Shown here piece after piece: positions 16,245 through 24,297 of a stretch of 49,641 nucleotides of DNA (position 1 is the first letter of the stretch; each line of letters opens with the position of its first letter). Below the pieces are notes generated by a model that had not been told where the DNA came from, ran no database searches, and saw nothing but the letters and a program-made list of their open reading frames with translations. The stretch is from a virus, in IMG/VR virus record IMGVR_UViG_3300050191_000028, positions 1-49,641 of that record. The stretch is one strand, 5' to 3'. The translations under genes and the position numbers were made by a program.

Positions 16245-16526
16245 ATGACATTCGCAGAATCTTTTACCGCTACAATCCAGGCAGTACTGGACGAGGCCGA
16301 AACGGCTCATCCTGAAACTGTCGCCCTGTTGGACAGCTACTCGGACGTGGTACAGGCCGCTGCCAGTCTCCTTATCGTTCTCAAACGCCAAGCCACGAGA
16401 GAGTATGGTTCGCCGGCCGATGTGCTGGTAGTTACGTCTTACATCGAGGCGCTTAGGCTGATAGGTGTTCCGCAGTCCACACTCTTAGAAGCTCTTGACC
16501 TCCTAGTGAAACTGAATACGAAATGA
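16245..16526 (+). CDS. Hypothetical helical protein
   Basis: 93 residues, nearly all predicted helix (ESFTATIQAVLDEAETAHPE; VVQAAASLLIVLKRQATREYG; TLLEALDLLVKLN). It starts two bases after the preceding stop with GGGAGG upstream. The size and helix pattern resemble the preceding product, so an old duplication or a complex of the two is possible. Confidence 0.65.
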   Translation: MTFAESFTATIQAVLDEAETAHPETVALLDSYSDVVQAAASLLIVLKRQATREYGSPADVLVVTSYIEALRLIGVPQSTLLEALDLLVKLNTK

Positions 16527-16598
16527 CCGCTATTAACTGCAATACGCGGCCAATCTTGCAACCATTGCTTTAGCGCTATTCAAACGCTGGGAGGATTA

Positions 16599-16784
16599 AT
16601 GTTAGAGGAACTACGTAGTGAAGCATTGGACATGAGCCGGCGCTTAGCTAAGGCCGGTATAGGGCCGCAATCAGGTAAGGCGGCGACAGGATTAGAAACT
16701 ACATACGGCATTGCATGGCGTAAGTATGGTGAGTACCGCCGTTTGAATGGAGATCCTGGATACATGAATGGGGTTAAGCGCTAA
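16599..16784 (+). CDS. Hypothetical basic protein
   Basis: 61 residues with GGGAGGA before the ATG. A basic N-terminal helix is followed by ATGLETTYGIAWRKYGEYRR. The DNA for ETTYGI is repeated almost exactly at the start of the next gene, pointing to local duplication. No function is recognised. Confidence 0.6.
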   Translation: MLEELRSEALDMSRRLAKAGIGPQSGKAATGLETTYGIAWRKYGEYRRLNGDPGYMNGVKR

Positions 16785-16820
16785 TGCCCTTTATTTATAA
16801 GGCCAACCCGGGGAGAGGAA

Positions 16821-17048
16821 ATGACAGAAACTACATACGGCATATGGAGTCAAGCAATGAAGGCCCGTAAACAACACAAGCATGTAACACTGCGACTGAC
16901 AAAGGATGAGGCTCGATGTCTCATAGTTCTCGCCGGTCAACTCGTAGACGTATCGAGAGGTTTAGATCCTTTCCTACCTTATATGGCCGATCAGTATCGT
17001 ATCTGGTTCAATAGCCTTGAAGACAAAGACGATGAAACCACTAGCTAA
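16821..17048 (+). CDS. Hypothetical protein
   Basis: 75 residues starting MTETTYGIWSQAMKARKQHK, with GGGGAGAGGAA upstream. The basic N-terminus and LRLTKDEARCLIVLAGQLVD helix could form a small nucleic-acid-binding unit. It shares the ETTYGI start with the end region of the gene before it. No family is recognised. Confidence 0.6.
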   Translation: MTETTYGIWSQAMKARKQHKHVTLRLTKDEARCLIVLAGQLVDVSRGLDPFLPYMADQYRIWFNSLEDKDDETTS

Positions 17049-17433
17049 TCTCCTGCGCAAGGCAGCAGCGTCCTTAGAGCCGGCTACGCCCACCGCTACG
17101 CCTGCGCCCGAGCCCGAGCCGCTCATACTAGAGCGAACTAACATGCCTATTGGCAAGCAATCGGCAGATGATCCTCGCCAAGAGATGAACCGAGACATCG
17201 TTACGCACTGGTCTATAGCACTATGCAAGAGGATGGACGAATCGATAGGTGTATTGGCCGATATGTACATCTGCGAACCCGGCCATTTGCTTGCACTGTA
17301 CGCTAACGTTGGCATGTATTGTATGGGCATGGCAGAGACAATACATAACAAGATGGATCATGAGCCCGAGCCCGAGGAGCAGGCACACCCCGTATCCATC
17401 CGTTATGCAGATCCTAACCGGGGGTACCTGTAA
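17032..17433 (+). CDS. Hypothetical protein with EPEPEP linker
   Basis: 133 residues from the ATG at 17032, overlapping the previous gene by 17 bases. A short basic helix is followed by a disordered TPTATPAPEPEPL stretch and then a helical domain with several Cys and Met (CKRMDESIGVLADMYICEPG). A second EPEPEE stretch lies near the end. The product at 37069-37518 carries a similar EPEPEPG linker. No function is known. Confidence 0.55.
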   Translation: MKPLANLLRKAAASLEPATPTATPAPEPEPLILERTNMPIGKQSADDPRQEMNRDIVTHWSIALCKRMDESIGVLADMYICEPGHLLALYANVGMYCMGMAETIHNKMDHEPEPEEQAHPVSIRYADPNRGYL

Positions 17434-17470
17434 TGCAGGACAAAGAGTCATGGACGGCTAGGAGGCGGTA

Positions 17471-17653
17471 ATGATTAATCCCTTTATAGATGCCACTAAG
17501 TACGCTGAACGTAAGCGTGCTCACATACAAACCAGCATCGTGAATGATCAGCTAGTCCGCCTTATTGAGGAGGCATATGTCGCCGGCTACAGCGCCCATA
17601 TACAGGACATAGCCTGGGGACGTGACGAGCGATACGAGAGGGTGGACCTATGA
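17471..17653 (+). CDS. Hypothetical MINPF protein
   Basis: 60 residues with AGGAGG six bases upstream. It starts MINPFIDATKYAERKRAHIQ. The same MINPF-D start occurs in the gene at 44520-44693, so the two may be distant relatives. A 12-codon frame (17433-17471) lies between this and the previous gene and may be only a translational bridge. Confidence 0.6.
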   Translation: MINPFIDATKYAERKRAHIQTSIVNDQLVRLIEEAYVAGYSAHIQDIAWGRDERYERVDL

Positions 17654-17811
17654 TGCGACCAGAGGCGATAGCCCAAGAGATCCTAGCTAGTGAGGACTTT
17701 ATGTGGCTCATGGTAGGTGGCGATGATGCCTGGACTAACTCGCATATTGATGCGCTGCGCCCGGCATGGGACGCATACGTAGAGGCAGGAGGTAAGACGT
17801 ATGGACACTGA
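17650..17811 (+). CDS. Small acidic hypothetical protein
   Basis: 53 residues (MMRPEAIAQEILASEDFMWL...), overlapping both neighbours (ATGA at the start, 11 bases at the end). Trp-rich and acidic. No family is recognised; the tight packing and coding character support a real gene. Confidence 0.5.
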   Translation: MMRPEAIAQEILASEDFMWLMVGGDDAWTNSHIDALRPAWDAYVEAGGKTYGH

Positions 17812-18064
17812 CACGGTAGAGATACCACTCGAACCATTCGACATAGACTGGTATGATCCCGGCGAGAACTGCAACCCAAAGGGTAGTGGCTACCAGGTAC
17901 GCCAGGAGTGGTACTGTCAGCCGCCTGCCATGACCGAGCCTTACTACTGTGTGCGGGACGACTGGGTAGAGTACCCCGATATCAATACGCACGTTCGCAG
18001 GATCTATGAGATAGAGATACCTACACGAGAGGAAGACGAAGATGGCAACATTCAAAGTACTTGA
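17801..18064 (+). CDS. Hypothetical acidic protein with Cys residues
   Basis: 87 residues, strongly acidic, with Cys residues (GENCNPKG, WYCQPP, YYCVRDD) and many Trp/Tyr. An AGGAGG site lies in the end of the upstream gene. It overlaps the next gene by 23 bases. A small beta-rich or zinc-bound fold is possible. No family is recognised. Confidence 0.55.
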   Translation: MDTDTVEIPLEPFDIDWYDPGENCNPKGSGYQVRQEWYCQPPAMTEPYYCVRDDWVEYPDINTHVRRIYEIEIPTREEDEDGNIQST

Positions 18065-18224
18065 AGGCAAGCAGTACAAGTATCGTGATAGTGGCAGAGT
18101 TACTGTCGCTACTATCCTGGGAGAGAAGGCTTTCGTGGCGTTCCCCAAGACGGACGGCAAGGTCCGCTACGTATGGGCCGGCCTGTCTGACCTGTCCCCG
18201 CTTAGAGGGCGCCCGAGCAAATGA
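18042..18224 (+). CDS. Small SH3/Tudor-like hypothetical protein
   Basis: 60 residues with alternating beta strands (TFKVLEGKQYKYRDSGRVTV; KVRYVWAGLSDLSPL), compatible with a small SH3-like barrel. It overlaps the genes on both sides (ATGA at the 3' end). The fold is only inferred from strand spacing. Confidence 0.5.
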   Translation: MATFKVLEGKQYKYRDSGRVTVATILGEKAFVAFPKTDGKVRYVWAGLSDLSPLRGRPSK

Positions 18225-18574
18225 CCTACGCTGTAGGCGATAAGGTTATATACGCCGGTGCCCATACTGCTGCTGTTACAAGTGGCACGGTACTGACAGT
18301 AGATGCCACTGTCCATTACTCGATACAATGGGATAACGGCTATGGTAAATCTACCGAGCCGGAGACTAGCCTAGAGCCGGTGCCCGCTACTGCCATAGAG
18401 GTACTGCAAGATGAGGTAGCCTACCTGCATGACACCGTGTCGGTGCTGATCGGCCTCGCATTCGGTGCCGGTCATCTGTCCGCCAATGGAGCACGAGAAC
18501 TACTCGGGCTTCGCATTAATCCAAAGGGTTGTGCCTGCGATCCTGACCAAGAGCACGACCACCCAGGAGGCTAG
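18221..18574 (+). CDS. Hypothetical protein with SH3-like start
   Basis: 117 residues. The start MTYAVGDKVIYAGAHTAAVT resembles KOW/SH3-like modules (VGDxV-Y). A helix (VLQDEVAYLHDTVSVLIGLA) follows, then a C-terminal GCACDPDQEHDHPGG, which could bind metal through Cys, Asp and His. It overlaps the previous stop. Confidence 0.55.
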   Translation: MTYAVGDKVIYAGAHTAAVTSGTVLTVDATVHYSIQWDNGYGKSTEPETSLEPVPATAIEVLQDEVAYLHDTVSVLIGLAFGAGHLSANGARELLGLRINPKGCACDPDQEHDHPGG

Positions 18575-18575
18575 T

Positions 18576-19361
18576 GTGCCTAAGATACTACATATTGATA
18601 TAGAGACTTCTCCAAACCTATGCTGGGTTTGGAACCTATGGCAAGAGACAGTGCAACTTGAGCGATTGATAGAAGTACAAAGGACTCTATCATTCGCCGC
18701 TAAATGGGACGGCGAGCCAGCTAAGGACATGCAGTTCTATAGCATTCATGACTTTGATAAGGGCCGGAATACAGTCAAGGCACAAGACCGTATGATAGAG
18801 GCCGCTAAGAGCCTGCTCGATGAGGCTGACATAGTGGTGCATTACAATGGCACCCGGTTCGATATGCCATACCTTAACAGGGAGTTTTATCTTACGAAGC
18901 GCACACCACCCAGCCCATACAAACAAGTGGACCTATACCTCACCGCTAGAAAGGTATTCAAGTTTCCCTCCAATAAGTTACAGCACGTATCCGAGGCGTC
19001 TGGTCTAGGTGGTAAGATTAGTAAAGCCGATGGCGTTGTCTTTGACCTATGGGCTAGGTGTATGGATGGCGACACTGACGCATGGAAGCTAATGCGTAAG
19101 TATAACAAACGTGACGTTGTACTGACAGAAGGTGTATATCATCGCATGTTGCCTTGGATCGTATCTCACCCGAACCTTGGAGCATTCACGGGCGAGCGCT
19201 GCTGCCCAGCTTGTGGCAGCACACACTTACAAGTGCGAGGCTATGCGGTCCTCAATACAGGACGATACCCTAGGTACCAGTGTCAGAATCCATTGTGCGG
19301 TAAGTACTCACGAGGTACCAAGAGCGACCAGCGTACGGCACTAGTGAACATCACTACATAG
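18576..19361 (+). CDS. DnaQ-like 3'-5' exonuclease with zinc ribbon
   Basis: 261 residues from the GTG at 18576, chosen because AGGAGG lies seven bases upstream. The RNase H-fold exonuclease motifs are ExoI ILHIDIETSPNLCWVW (D-x-E), ExoII VHYNGTRFDMPYLN (N...D) and ExoIII YNKRDVVLTEGVY (Y-x3-D). A C-terminal zinc ribbon has CCPACG and a C-x4-C in CQNPLCGKYSRG. It could proofread or degrade DNA or RNA. The polymerase at 22564 has its own exonuclease domain, so this one probably has another role. Longer upstream readings would overlap the previous gene by 110 bases. Confidence 0.82.
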   Translation: MPKILHIDIETSPNLCWVWNLWQETVQLERLIEVQRTLSFAAKWDGEPAKDMQFYSIHDFDKGRNTVKAQDRMIEAAKSLLDEADIVVHYNGTRFDMPYLNREFYLTKRTPPSPYKQVDLYLTARKVFKFPSNKLQHVSEASGLGGKISKADGVVFDLWARCMDGDTDAWKLMRKYNKRDVVLTEGVYHRMLPWIVSHPNLGAFTGERCCPACGSTHLQVRGYAVLNTGRYPRYQCQNPLCGKYSRGTKSDQRTALVNITT

Positions 19362-19370
19362 GAGGCATTC

Positions 19371-19604
19371 ATGACAGCTAAGAAGCCAGATGCACTAAAG
19401 AGACTGGACCTACGGTCTAAGCTAGCTGATGCCGAGACCGAGCGGGAAGATGCATTGGCGGAGCTTGAGGCTATTAATTTCGAAAAGCTGTCCAATGCAT
19501 ATACCAAGGCCAGCATGCTGGTCATGTCATTACGTGATCAGCTAGAGGACCTTTACCCAGATGGGTTTGACTTGATTAGAGGAGAGGATACATATCATGG
19601 TTAA
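19371..19604 (+). CDS. Coiled-coil hypothetical protein
   Basis: 77 residues with AGGAGG upstream. Residues 8-60 are heptad-rich (LDLRSKLADAETEREDALAE), so it is a coiled coil. It overlaps the membrane protein gene by eight bases. No family is recognised. Confidence 0.6.
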   Translation: MTAKKPDALKRLDLRSKLADAETEREDALAELEAINFEKLSNAYTKASMLVMSLRDQLEDLYPDGFDLIRGEDTYHG

Positions 19605-19788
19605 AGTATTGTCAGTAGTGGTTTTACTTCTCGCCTGGCTATGTGTGGCGTTTGCCGTCTATGCAGTGTCCGATTGTTTCTGGTCATTTTGGCTAATGCA
19701 CGCTACGCACTGGGCCGGCGCCGAGAACTGGACCTTCGGTTACACTATCACTCACTGGGGCGCTCTATGTCCGTTCGTACTTGGATAG
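19597..19788 (+). CDS. Small membrane protein
   Basis: 63 residues. The first segment (VLSVVVLLLAWLCVAFAVYA) is a clear transmembrane helix or signal anchor. The rest is Trp-rich (FWSFWLMHATHWAGAENW) with a second hydrophobic end. It probably sits in the host membrane. The function is unknown. Confidence 0.6.
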   Translation: MVKVLSVVVLLLAWLCVAFAVYAVSDCFWSFWLMHATHWAGAENWTFGYTITHWGALCPFVLG

Positions 19789-19795
19789 GAGACAC

Positions 19796-20467
19796 ATGAC
19801 TGAATCTTCCAAGCTATCAATTAAGAGTACCGAGGCGCTAGCACAGGCCCAAATAAAGGCTTCTCTTGAAGCTGCTCGTTCCAGTAAGTTGACAGCCGAT
19901 AAGACAGCATTCGAGATACGCACACTGAAGCGTACTGAGGAGTACGCACTGGCGCAGGATGAGTACCACTATCGGTACGCTTTCACCGAGGTTGTCGGCC
20001 CTGTATCATCACAGAAGTGCCAGAAGCAGTTAGCTACATGGCACCGCCTTAACCCTAAGTGCGATATGGAGATTGTCTTTACATCTCCTGGTGGTTCTGT
20101 AACTGACGGCATGGCCCTGTTCGATTACATACAGGAGATCCGTCGCCTAGGCCACAAGGTCAATACACACGTCCTCGGTATCGCAGCGTCTATGGCCGGT
20201 ATCTTGTTGCAGGCTGGTGACACTCGCAGTATGGCGGCTGAGTCTTGGCTCCTGATACACGAAGCTAGTTTTGGGGCAGGAGGTAAAGTAGGCGATGTAG
20301 AGGATACTGTCGAATGGGTTAAGAAAGTGTGCGAACGTATCCTCAATATCTTCGCCGCTAGGTCTACCGTTAGTAAGGCGTTTATTAAGAGTCACTGGCG
20401 CCGCACTGACTGGTGGATTGGCGCCGAGGATGCACTCAAGTATGGCTTCATAGATGAGATCCGATAA
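19796..20467 (+). CDS. ClpP-like serine protease
   Basis: 223 residues from the ATG at 19796 (AGGAGA upstream). The ClpP/crotonase-like features are FTSPGGSVTDGMALFD (oxyanion region, about 95-110), GIAASMAG with nucleophile Ser132, and LLIHEAS with His155. The end, WIGAEDALKYGFIDEI, is a standard ClpP closing motif. An N-terminal ~45-residue helical extension is unusual. In phages ClpP-like proteases are normally head-maturation enzymes, but this gene is in the early block and the phage has a separate HK97-type protease. A regulatory or host-directed role is therefore more likely. Confidence 0.85.
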   Translation: MTESSKLSIKSTEALAQAQIKASLEAARSSKLTADKTAFEIRTLKRTEEYALAQDEYHYRYAFTEVVGPVSSQKCQKQLATWHRLNPKCDMEIVFTSPGGSVTDGMALFDYIQEIRRLGHKVNTHVLGIAASMAGILLQAGDTRSMAAESWLLIHEASFGAGGKVGDVEDTVEWVKKVCERILNIFAARSTVSKAFIKSHWRRTDWWIGAEDALKYGFIDEIR

Positions 20468-20667
20468 TGGGCACCCTTAGTTATACCATGGTAGACCACC
20501 ACGGTCGCATATGGATAGGTTGGGATGACCCTGAGGATGCCATAGAGGTATCCTATGTCATACAGAATGCCGGTATGAAGGATGGCAAGATAACAGACCG
20601 TGGATTCTATGATGATGGAGTCTCCCTATTCGAGATAGCTTGCAAGGAACAGGAGAATAGAGCATGA
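20467..20667 (+). CDS. Hypothetical small acidic protein
   Basis: 66 residues, acidic, beta-rich start (TLSYTMVDHHGRIWIGWDDP). It overlaps the ClpP-like gene by one base and the HAD fusion gene by four. No family is recognised. Confidence 0.55.
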   Translation: MGTLSYTMVDHHGRIWIGWDDPEDAIEVSYVIQNAGMKDGKITDRGFYDDGVSLFEIACKEQENRA

Positions 20668-21827
20668 GGATAGGTGTAGACCTAGATGGTGTGCTATACA
20701 ACTTCACCGCTAGCCTTTCTGACTACATAGGGCATGCTGCCGGGCAGTGGTACCCATACCGGCCTAGTTGTTGGGAGTTTTACGAGACAGACTGGGGTAT
20801 GTCCCTGACCGAGTATCTGGCATGGTTCGAGCAGGGTGTGGATGCCGGTTGGATCTTCGCCGTAGGTGCGCCGGCCAAAGGATCTATCGAAGCACTGTGC
20901 GCTCTGAAAGCTAAAGGCCACACCATACACCTAATCACTGACCGCAACGTGGGCGAGAAGGCTAAGGTTAATACGACCCTATGGCTCAGCGCTCATGGCG
21001 TGCCGTACGATACGCTCACTTTCTGCAATGGAAATAAGGCCAGTCTCGTCAATGTAGACCTCGCCGTCGATGATCGGCCTAAGCTGGTTGATGAGTATCG
21101 TGCCGCAGGTGTAGAAGCGTACTGTATGGGTTTCGATGAGCGCACGGATATGAAGGCTAATGAGTGGTATATCCCTTATGATTGGGATAACTTCCAGCTC
21201 ATTGTGGAGGAAGCGGGCAATGCCGATACTTCTAACCCATATGCACGAGAGCACTATGAGATGCATAGGGCAACGTCCGTAGATGAGGACTATGCCGATA
21301 CTCCTAACCCATATGCACGAGTAGAAAAAGCAGTTAATCAGGCAGTGTTTAATGACTTGTGTGAGCACTATGAGATACATAAGGCAACGTCCGTACGTGA
21401 GCCTCGCCCGGATCATCCCTCATACTACAATCAGGATACTGCTTCTAAGCCGGCAGTGCGCACCTTTGATACAGGTGCTACTCGTGACCTTGATGATACC
21501 AAGGACGACCCCGAGGGCTTCTATACGCCTCGTGTCATCCACCGCTTCAATCAGTACATGACCCATAATCGGCACCTTGCAGATGGTAGTGTCAGAGACT
21601 CTGATAACTGGCAGAAGGGTATCCCTCGTGAGGCATATGAGAAGTCCTTATGGCGCCATCACTTGGCCGCATGGTCGGAGCATAGAGCATGGGTAAGTGG
21701 AGACTCCACCTACGATAGGGACCAGCTAGAGGTAGATCTGTGCGGTGTTATCTTCAATGCGCAGGGCATGTTAGATACCATACTTAAGAACAAGGAAGTG
21801 GAGGCCGAACGTGACACACGACCATAA
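20664..21827 (+). CDS. HAD nucleotidase fused to DUF5664 (dATP/dGTP diphosphohydrolase-like)
   Basis: 387 residues with two enzymes in one chain. Residues 1-180 are a HAD phosphatase: MRIGVDLDGVLYNF (motif I), IHLITDRN (motif II), VDLAVDDRPKLVD (motif IV), close to 5'(3')-deoxyribonucleotidases. Residues 270-380 match DUF5664, annotated in phages as dATP/dGTP diphosphohydrolase: GFYTPRVIHRFNQYMTHNRH, DSDNWQKGIP, SLWRHHLAAW, FNAQGML. The linker (185-265) has a degenerate duplication: NPYAREHYEMHRATSV and LCEHYEIHKATSV. Together the domains would hydrolyse dNTPs to nucleosides, shaping the nucleotide pool. It fits beside the replication genes. Confidence 0.8.
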   Translation: MRIGVDLDGVLYNFTASLSDYIGHAAGQWYPYRPSCWEFYETDWGMSLTEYLAWFEQGVDAGWIFAVGAPAKGSIEALCALKAKGHTIHLITDRNVGEKAKVNTTLWLSAHGVPYDTLTFCNGNKASLVNVDLAVDDRPKLVDEYRAAGVEAYCMGFDERTDMKANEWYIPYDWDNFQLIVEEAGNADTSNPYAREHYEMHRATSVDEDYADTPNPYARVEKAVNQAVFNDLCEHYEIHKATSVREPRPDHPSYYNQDTASKPAVRTFDTGATRDLDDTKDDPEGFYTPRVIHRFNQYMTHNRHLADGSVRDSDNWQKGIPREAYEKSLWRHHLAAWSEHRAWVSGDSTYDRDQLEVDLCGVIFNAQGMLDTILKNKEVEAERDTRP

Positions 21828-22182
21828 CCTGCATGAGGCAGACTACTCGGACGAGTACGGGGATGATGCCGAGCGCGAGCAGTGGGATGACATTGAGCCC
21901 GAGTTTACCGCTGATGGTACGCTCATTCTTACCAGTGATTTATTGGGACATCTTAACCTTGACCAAGCCGAACTATTGTGCGATGCCGAGGCTGCTATCC
22001 GCTGGCTTGCCGGCGACATTGTAGCTTCGCAGATCGAGGAGGAGTACGGCATAGAGATGAGCGCCGAGGAAGGTCAGGAGATATTCAAGCAAGCACTGAC
22101 AAGTAATGCCAGCGAGTTTCCTGCACCGGCTAGCGTGCTGCGCTCCATAGCTCGTGCCTTCGAGGTAGGAGAGGATTTGTAA
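21811..22182 (+). CDS. Hypothetical acidic protein
   Basis: 123 residues from a GTG at 21811 (GGAGG upstream), overlapping the fusion gene by 17 bases. Very acidic start (DYSDEYGDDAEREQWDDIEP), then a helical domain. The acidic start could mimic DNA or bind a basic partner. No family is recognised. Confidence 0.55.
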   Translation: MTHDHNLHEADYSDEYGDDAEREQWDDIEPEFTADGTLILTSDLLGHLNLDQAELLCDAEAAIRWLAGDIVASQIEEEYGIEMSAEEGQEIFKQALTSNASEFPAPASVLRSIARAFEVGEDL

Positions 22183-22388
22183 TGCGCAAGCCTAAGTACG
22201 AAACAGTTATCAGGGGCGTCCGTGTCCGTGTCTATGCTACTCGCAATGAGTACGAGGTAATATTCAATGACGAGGATATAGCTGACGTGGCAAGTGAAGT
22301 GTACTGCTATCCAAAGATTGGTGGGCCTGAAGTGTGGGCCGACCAAGGGTACATAGAGTACGCCGAGAATAAGCGAACTGATGCGTAA
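22182..22388 (+). CDS. Hypothetical protein
   Basis: 68 residues, starts RKPKYETVIRGVRVRVYATR. Mixed charge, beta-rich. One-base overlap with the previous stop, and GGTAGGAGAGG upstream. No family is recognised. Confidence 0.55.
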   Translation: MRKPKYETVIRGVRVRVYATRNEYEVIFNDEDIADVASEVYCYPKIGGPEVWADQGYIEYAENKRTDA

Positions 22389-22506
22389 GCTTATCTGCCG
22401 CATATGGGGGCACCGGTACGAGTACTCCACAGTCTCATACCTATACGGTTGCAATCGTTGTCTGCGCTATTGGAGAAATCCATACGCACCAAAGAGTGAG
22501 AGGTAG
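22381..22506 (+). CDS. Small Cys-containing basic protein
   Basis: 41 residues (MRKLICRIWGHRYEYS...), basic and aromatic, with C-x12+ and CNRC, a possible zinc site. The start overlaps the previous stop by eight bases. It resembles short phage zinc peptides found beside polymerase genes. The function is unknown. Confidence 0.5.
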   Translation: MRKLICRIWGHRYEYSTVSYLYGCNRCLRYWRNPYAPKSER

Positions 22507-22508
22507 CA

Positions 22509-22574
22509 ATGCAAATACAACTAACGCAGGGTAAGGTAGCCAGGCTTAACTCGGAGCATTTCAGTGGAAGCTAA
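22509..22574 (+). CDS. 21-residue leader or remnant of an AP2/HNH gene
   Basis: The short frame MQIQLTQGKVARLNSEHFSG resembles the first residues of AP2/HNH homing endonucleases (x-LTQGKVA-x-VD-x-EDF). It stops at 22574, 11 bases inside the polymerase gene. It may be a translated leader coupled to the polymerase start, or what is left of a deleted homing endonuclease. Evidence is slight. Confidence 0.3.
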   Translation: MQIQLTQGKVARLNSEHFSGS

Positions 22575-24297
22575 CTTGGTAGAAACATTCGAGGAAGCTG
22601 AGCGGTTTATGTCATGGCTTAGTGAGAGGCATCCCATTCTTGCCGTAGATACGGAAACCGAGGGGCTCGATTATTGGCAGGATGCCATACGTCTTTGTCA
22701 GTTTGGCGATAGCGAAACTGGATGGGCCATCCCCTGGTCTGATTGGGGAGGGTTAGCAAAGGATGCTCTTGCTAGATACACAGGACCAATCACGTATCAC
22801 AATGCGAAATTTGATGTCTCCATGCTCACCCACAATGGGGCGCATATTGATTGGTCGAATGTGCACGACACTAGAGTAATGGCGCACCTACTTGACCCCA
22901 ACAAACCAACAAAGTTAAAACTGTTAGGCAATAGATATTTAGGAAGCAATAGCGACGACTGGGAGCAGCGTAAGAACGAAGCTTTTGCTAAGGGTAAGTG
23001 GAACTGGGCTACGGTACCAGTAACGTTGCCCGAGTATTGGACCTATAGCTGTATGGATACAATCCTCACCGCTAGGCTGCACGAGTACCTATACCCGAAG
23101 CTGACCGGGGCGCTCAAGGATATATACGAGATGGAGATTGCCATAGAGCATATCATCCTTGATATGGAGCAGCGTGGCATACGGGTGGACATCCCCTATA
23201 GCGAGGAGCAGCGGGGTATCTATCTCAAGGCGGCAGATGATATAGAGGCATGGTGCTTCGCCACCTATAACTTCTCACCGGGCAGCAACAAAGAGGTAGG
23301 CGCTCAGCTACAACGTGATGGCATCGTACTGACAAAAGCTACCGGTGGTGGTGCCTGGTCCGTGGACGAGGATGTCCTTCAAAACATAGACCATCCGCTG
23401 GCACAGAATGTACTCAAGCGCCGTAAGGCACAAAGGTGGGCCAATGCGTACTTCGGTAACTACGTCGATATGTCCTACGAGGGGAGACTGCATGCTAGTG
23501 TCAATACGCTCGGCGCTAAGACGGGCCGGATGTCTGTATCGAGGCCGGCACTCCAACAGATACCTCGTCTGGCCGTCCTGCGAAACGCATTCATACCCTC
23601 ACCCGGCAACCGACTGGTTTCAGTGGACTACGACCAAATCGAGATGCGCCTATTTGCTCACTATACACAGGATCCAGACATCATTGCGGCTTTCGCAGCC
23701 GATGGAGACTTCTTCATAAACAGCGCCAATAAGATGTACGGGCTCAACATACAGGACAAAGGGTACATACACCCCGGAGACAAAGAGCCCCTCCGTGCCA
23801 AGCTGAAGACCCTATCCTATGGGCTCATCTATGGCGAGGGTGCTGCCAAGTTTGCATCGGTAGCCAACATTCCATTGGAGAGGGCATACACAATGCGAGG
23901 CGAATACCTGTCCACCTTCAAGAGCATTCAGCCATTCATGGACGGCATCAATAATCTAGCACGCCAGCGCATAGTAGAGGCCGGCGAGCCCTACCTGTTA
24001 ACTCCACTGGGCCGGAGAGAAGTCAGTAACAATGACAAGACATACGCACTGGTCAACTACCTCGTGCAGGGCTCGGCTGCTGACGTTTATAAACAAGCAC
24101 TCATAGAGCTAGACCGACATAACTTACTTGAGCATTTCGTACTGCCCATCCACGACGAGGTTCTGCTAGACGTGCCGATAGCGGAGGCTGAAGAGATAGG
24201 CCAAGAGGTAGCTAAGGTTATGTATCGTGATGACTGGACCGTACCGCTAACCGGCGGGATGGAAGTGCTAGAGCGATGGGGAGCTAAGTATGTTTAA
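22564..24297 (+). CDS. Family A DNA polymerase
   Basis: 577 residues from a GTG. The N-terminal 3'-5' exonuclease has AVDTETEGLDYW (about 27), YHNAKFDVSML (about 80) and YSCMDTILT (about 160). The polymerase domain has motif A VSVDYDQIEMRLFA (about 353), the O-helix RAKLKTLSYGLIYGEGA (about 410-426) and motif C LPIHDEVLLDV (about 527). There is no 5'-3' exonuclease domain. The residue equivalent to E. coli Phe762 is Tyr, as in T7 polymerase. This is the replicative polymerase. Confidence 0.93.
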   Translation: MEANLVETFEEAERFMSWLSERHPILAVDTETEGLDYWQDAIRLCQFGDSETGWAIPWSDWGGLAKDALARYTGPITYHNAKFDVSMLTHNGAHIDWSNVHDTRVMAHLLDPNKPTKLKLLGNRYLGSNSDDWEQRKNEAFAKGKWNWATVPVTLPEYWTYSCMDTILTARLHEYLYPKLTGALKDIYEMEIAIEHIILDMEQRGIRVDIPYSEEQRGIYLKAADDIEAWCFATYNFSPGSNKEVGAQLQRDGIVLTKATGGGAWSVDEDVLQNIDHPLAQNVLKRRKAQRWANAYFGNYVDMSYEGRLHASVNTLGAKTGRMSVSRPALQQIPRLAVLRNAFIPSPGNRLVSVDYDQIEMRLFAHYTQDPDIIAAFAADGDFFINSANKMYGLNIQDKGYIHPGDKEPLRAKLKTLSYGLIYGEGAAKFASVANIPLERAYTMRGEYLSTFKSIQPFMDGINNLARQRIVEAGEPYLLTPLGRREVSNNDKTYALVNYLVQGSAADVYKQALIELDRHNLLEHFVLPIHDEVLLDVPIAEAEEIGQEVAKVMYRDDWTVPLTGGMEVLERWGAKYV

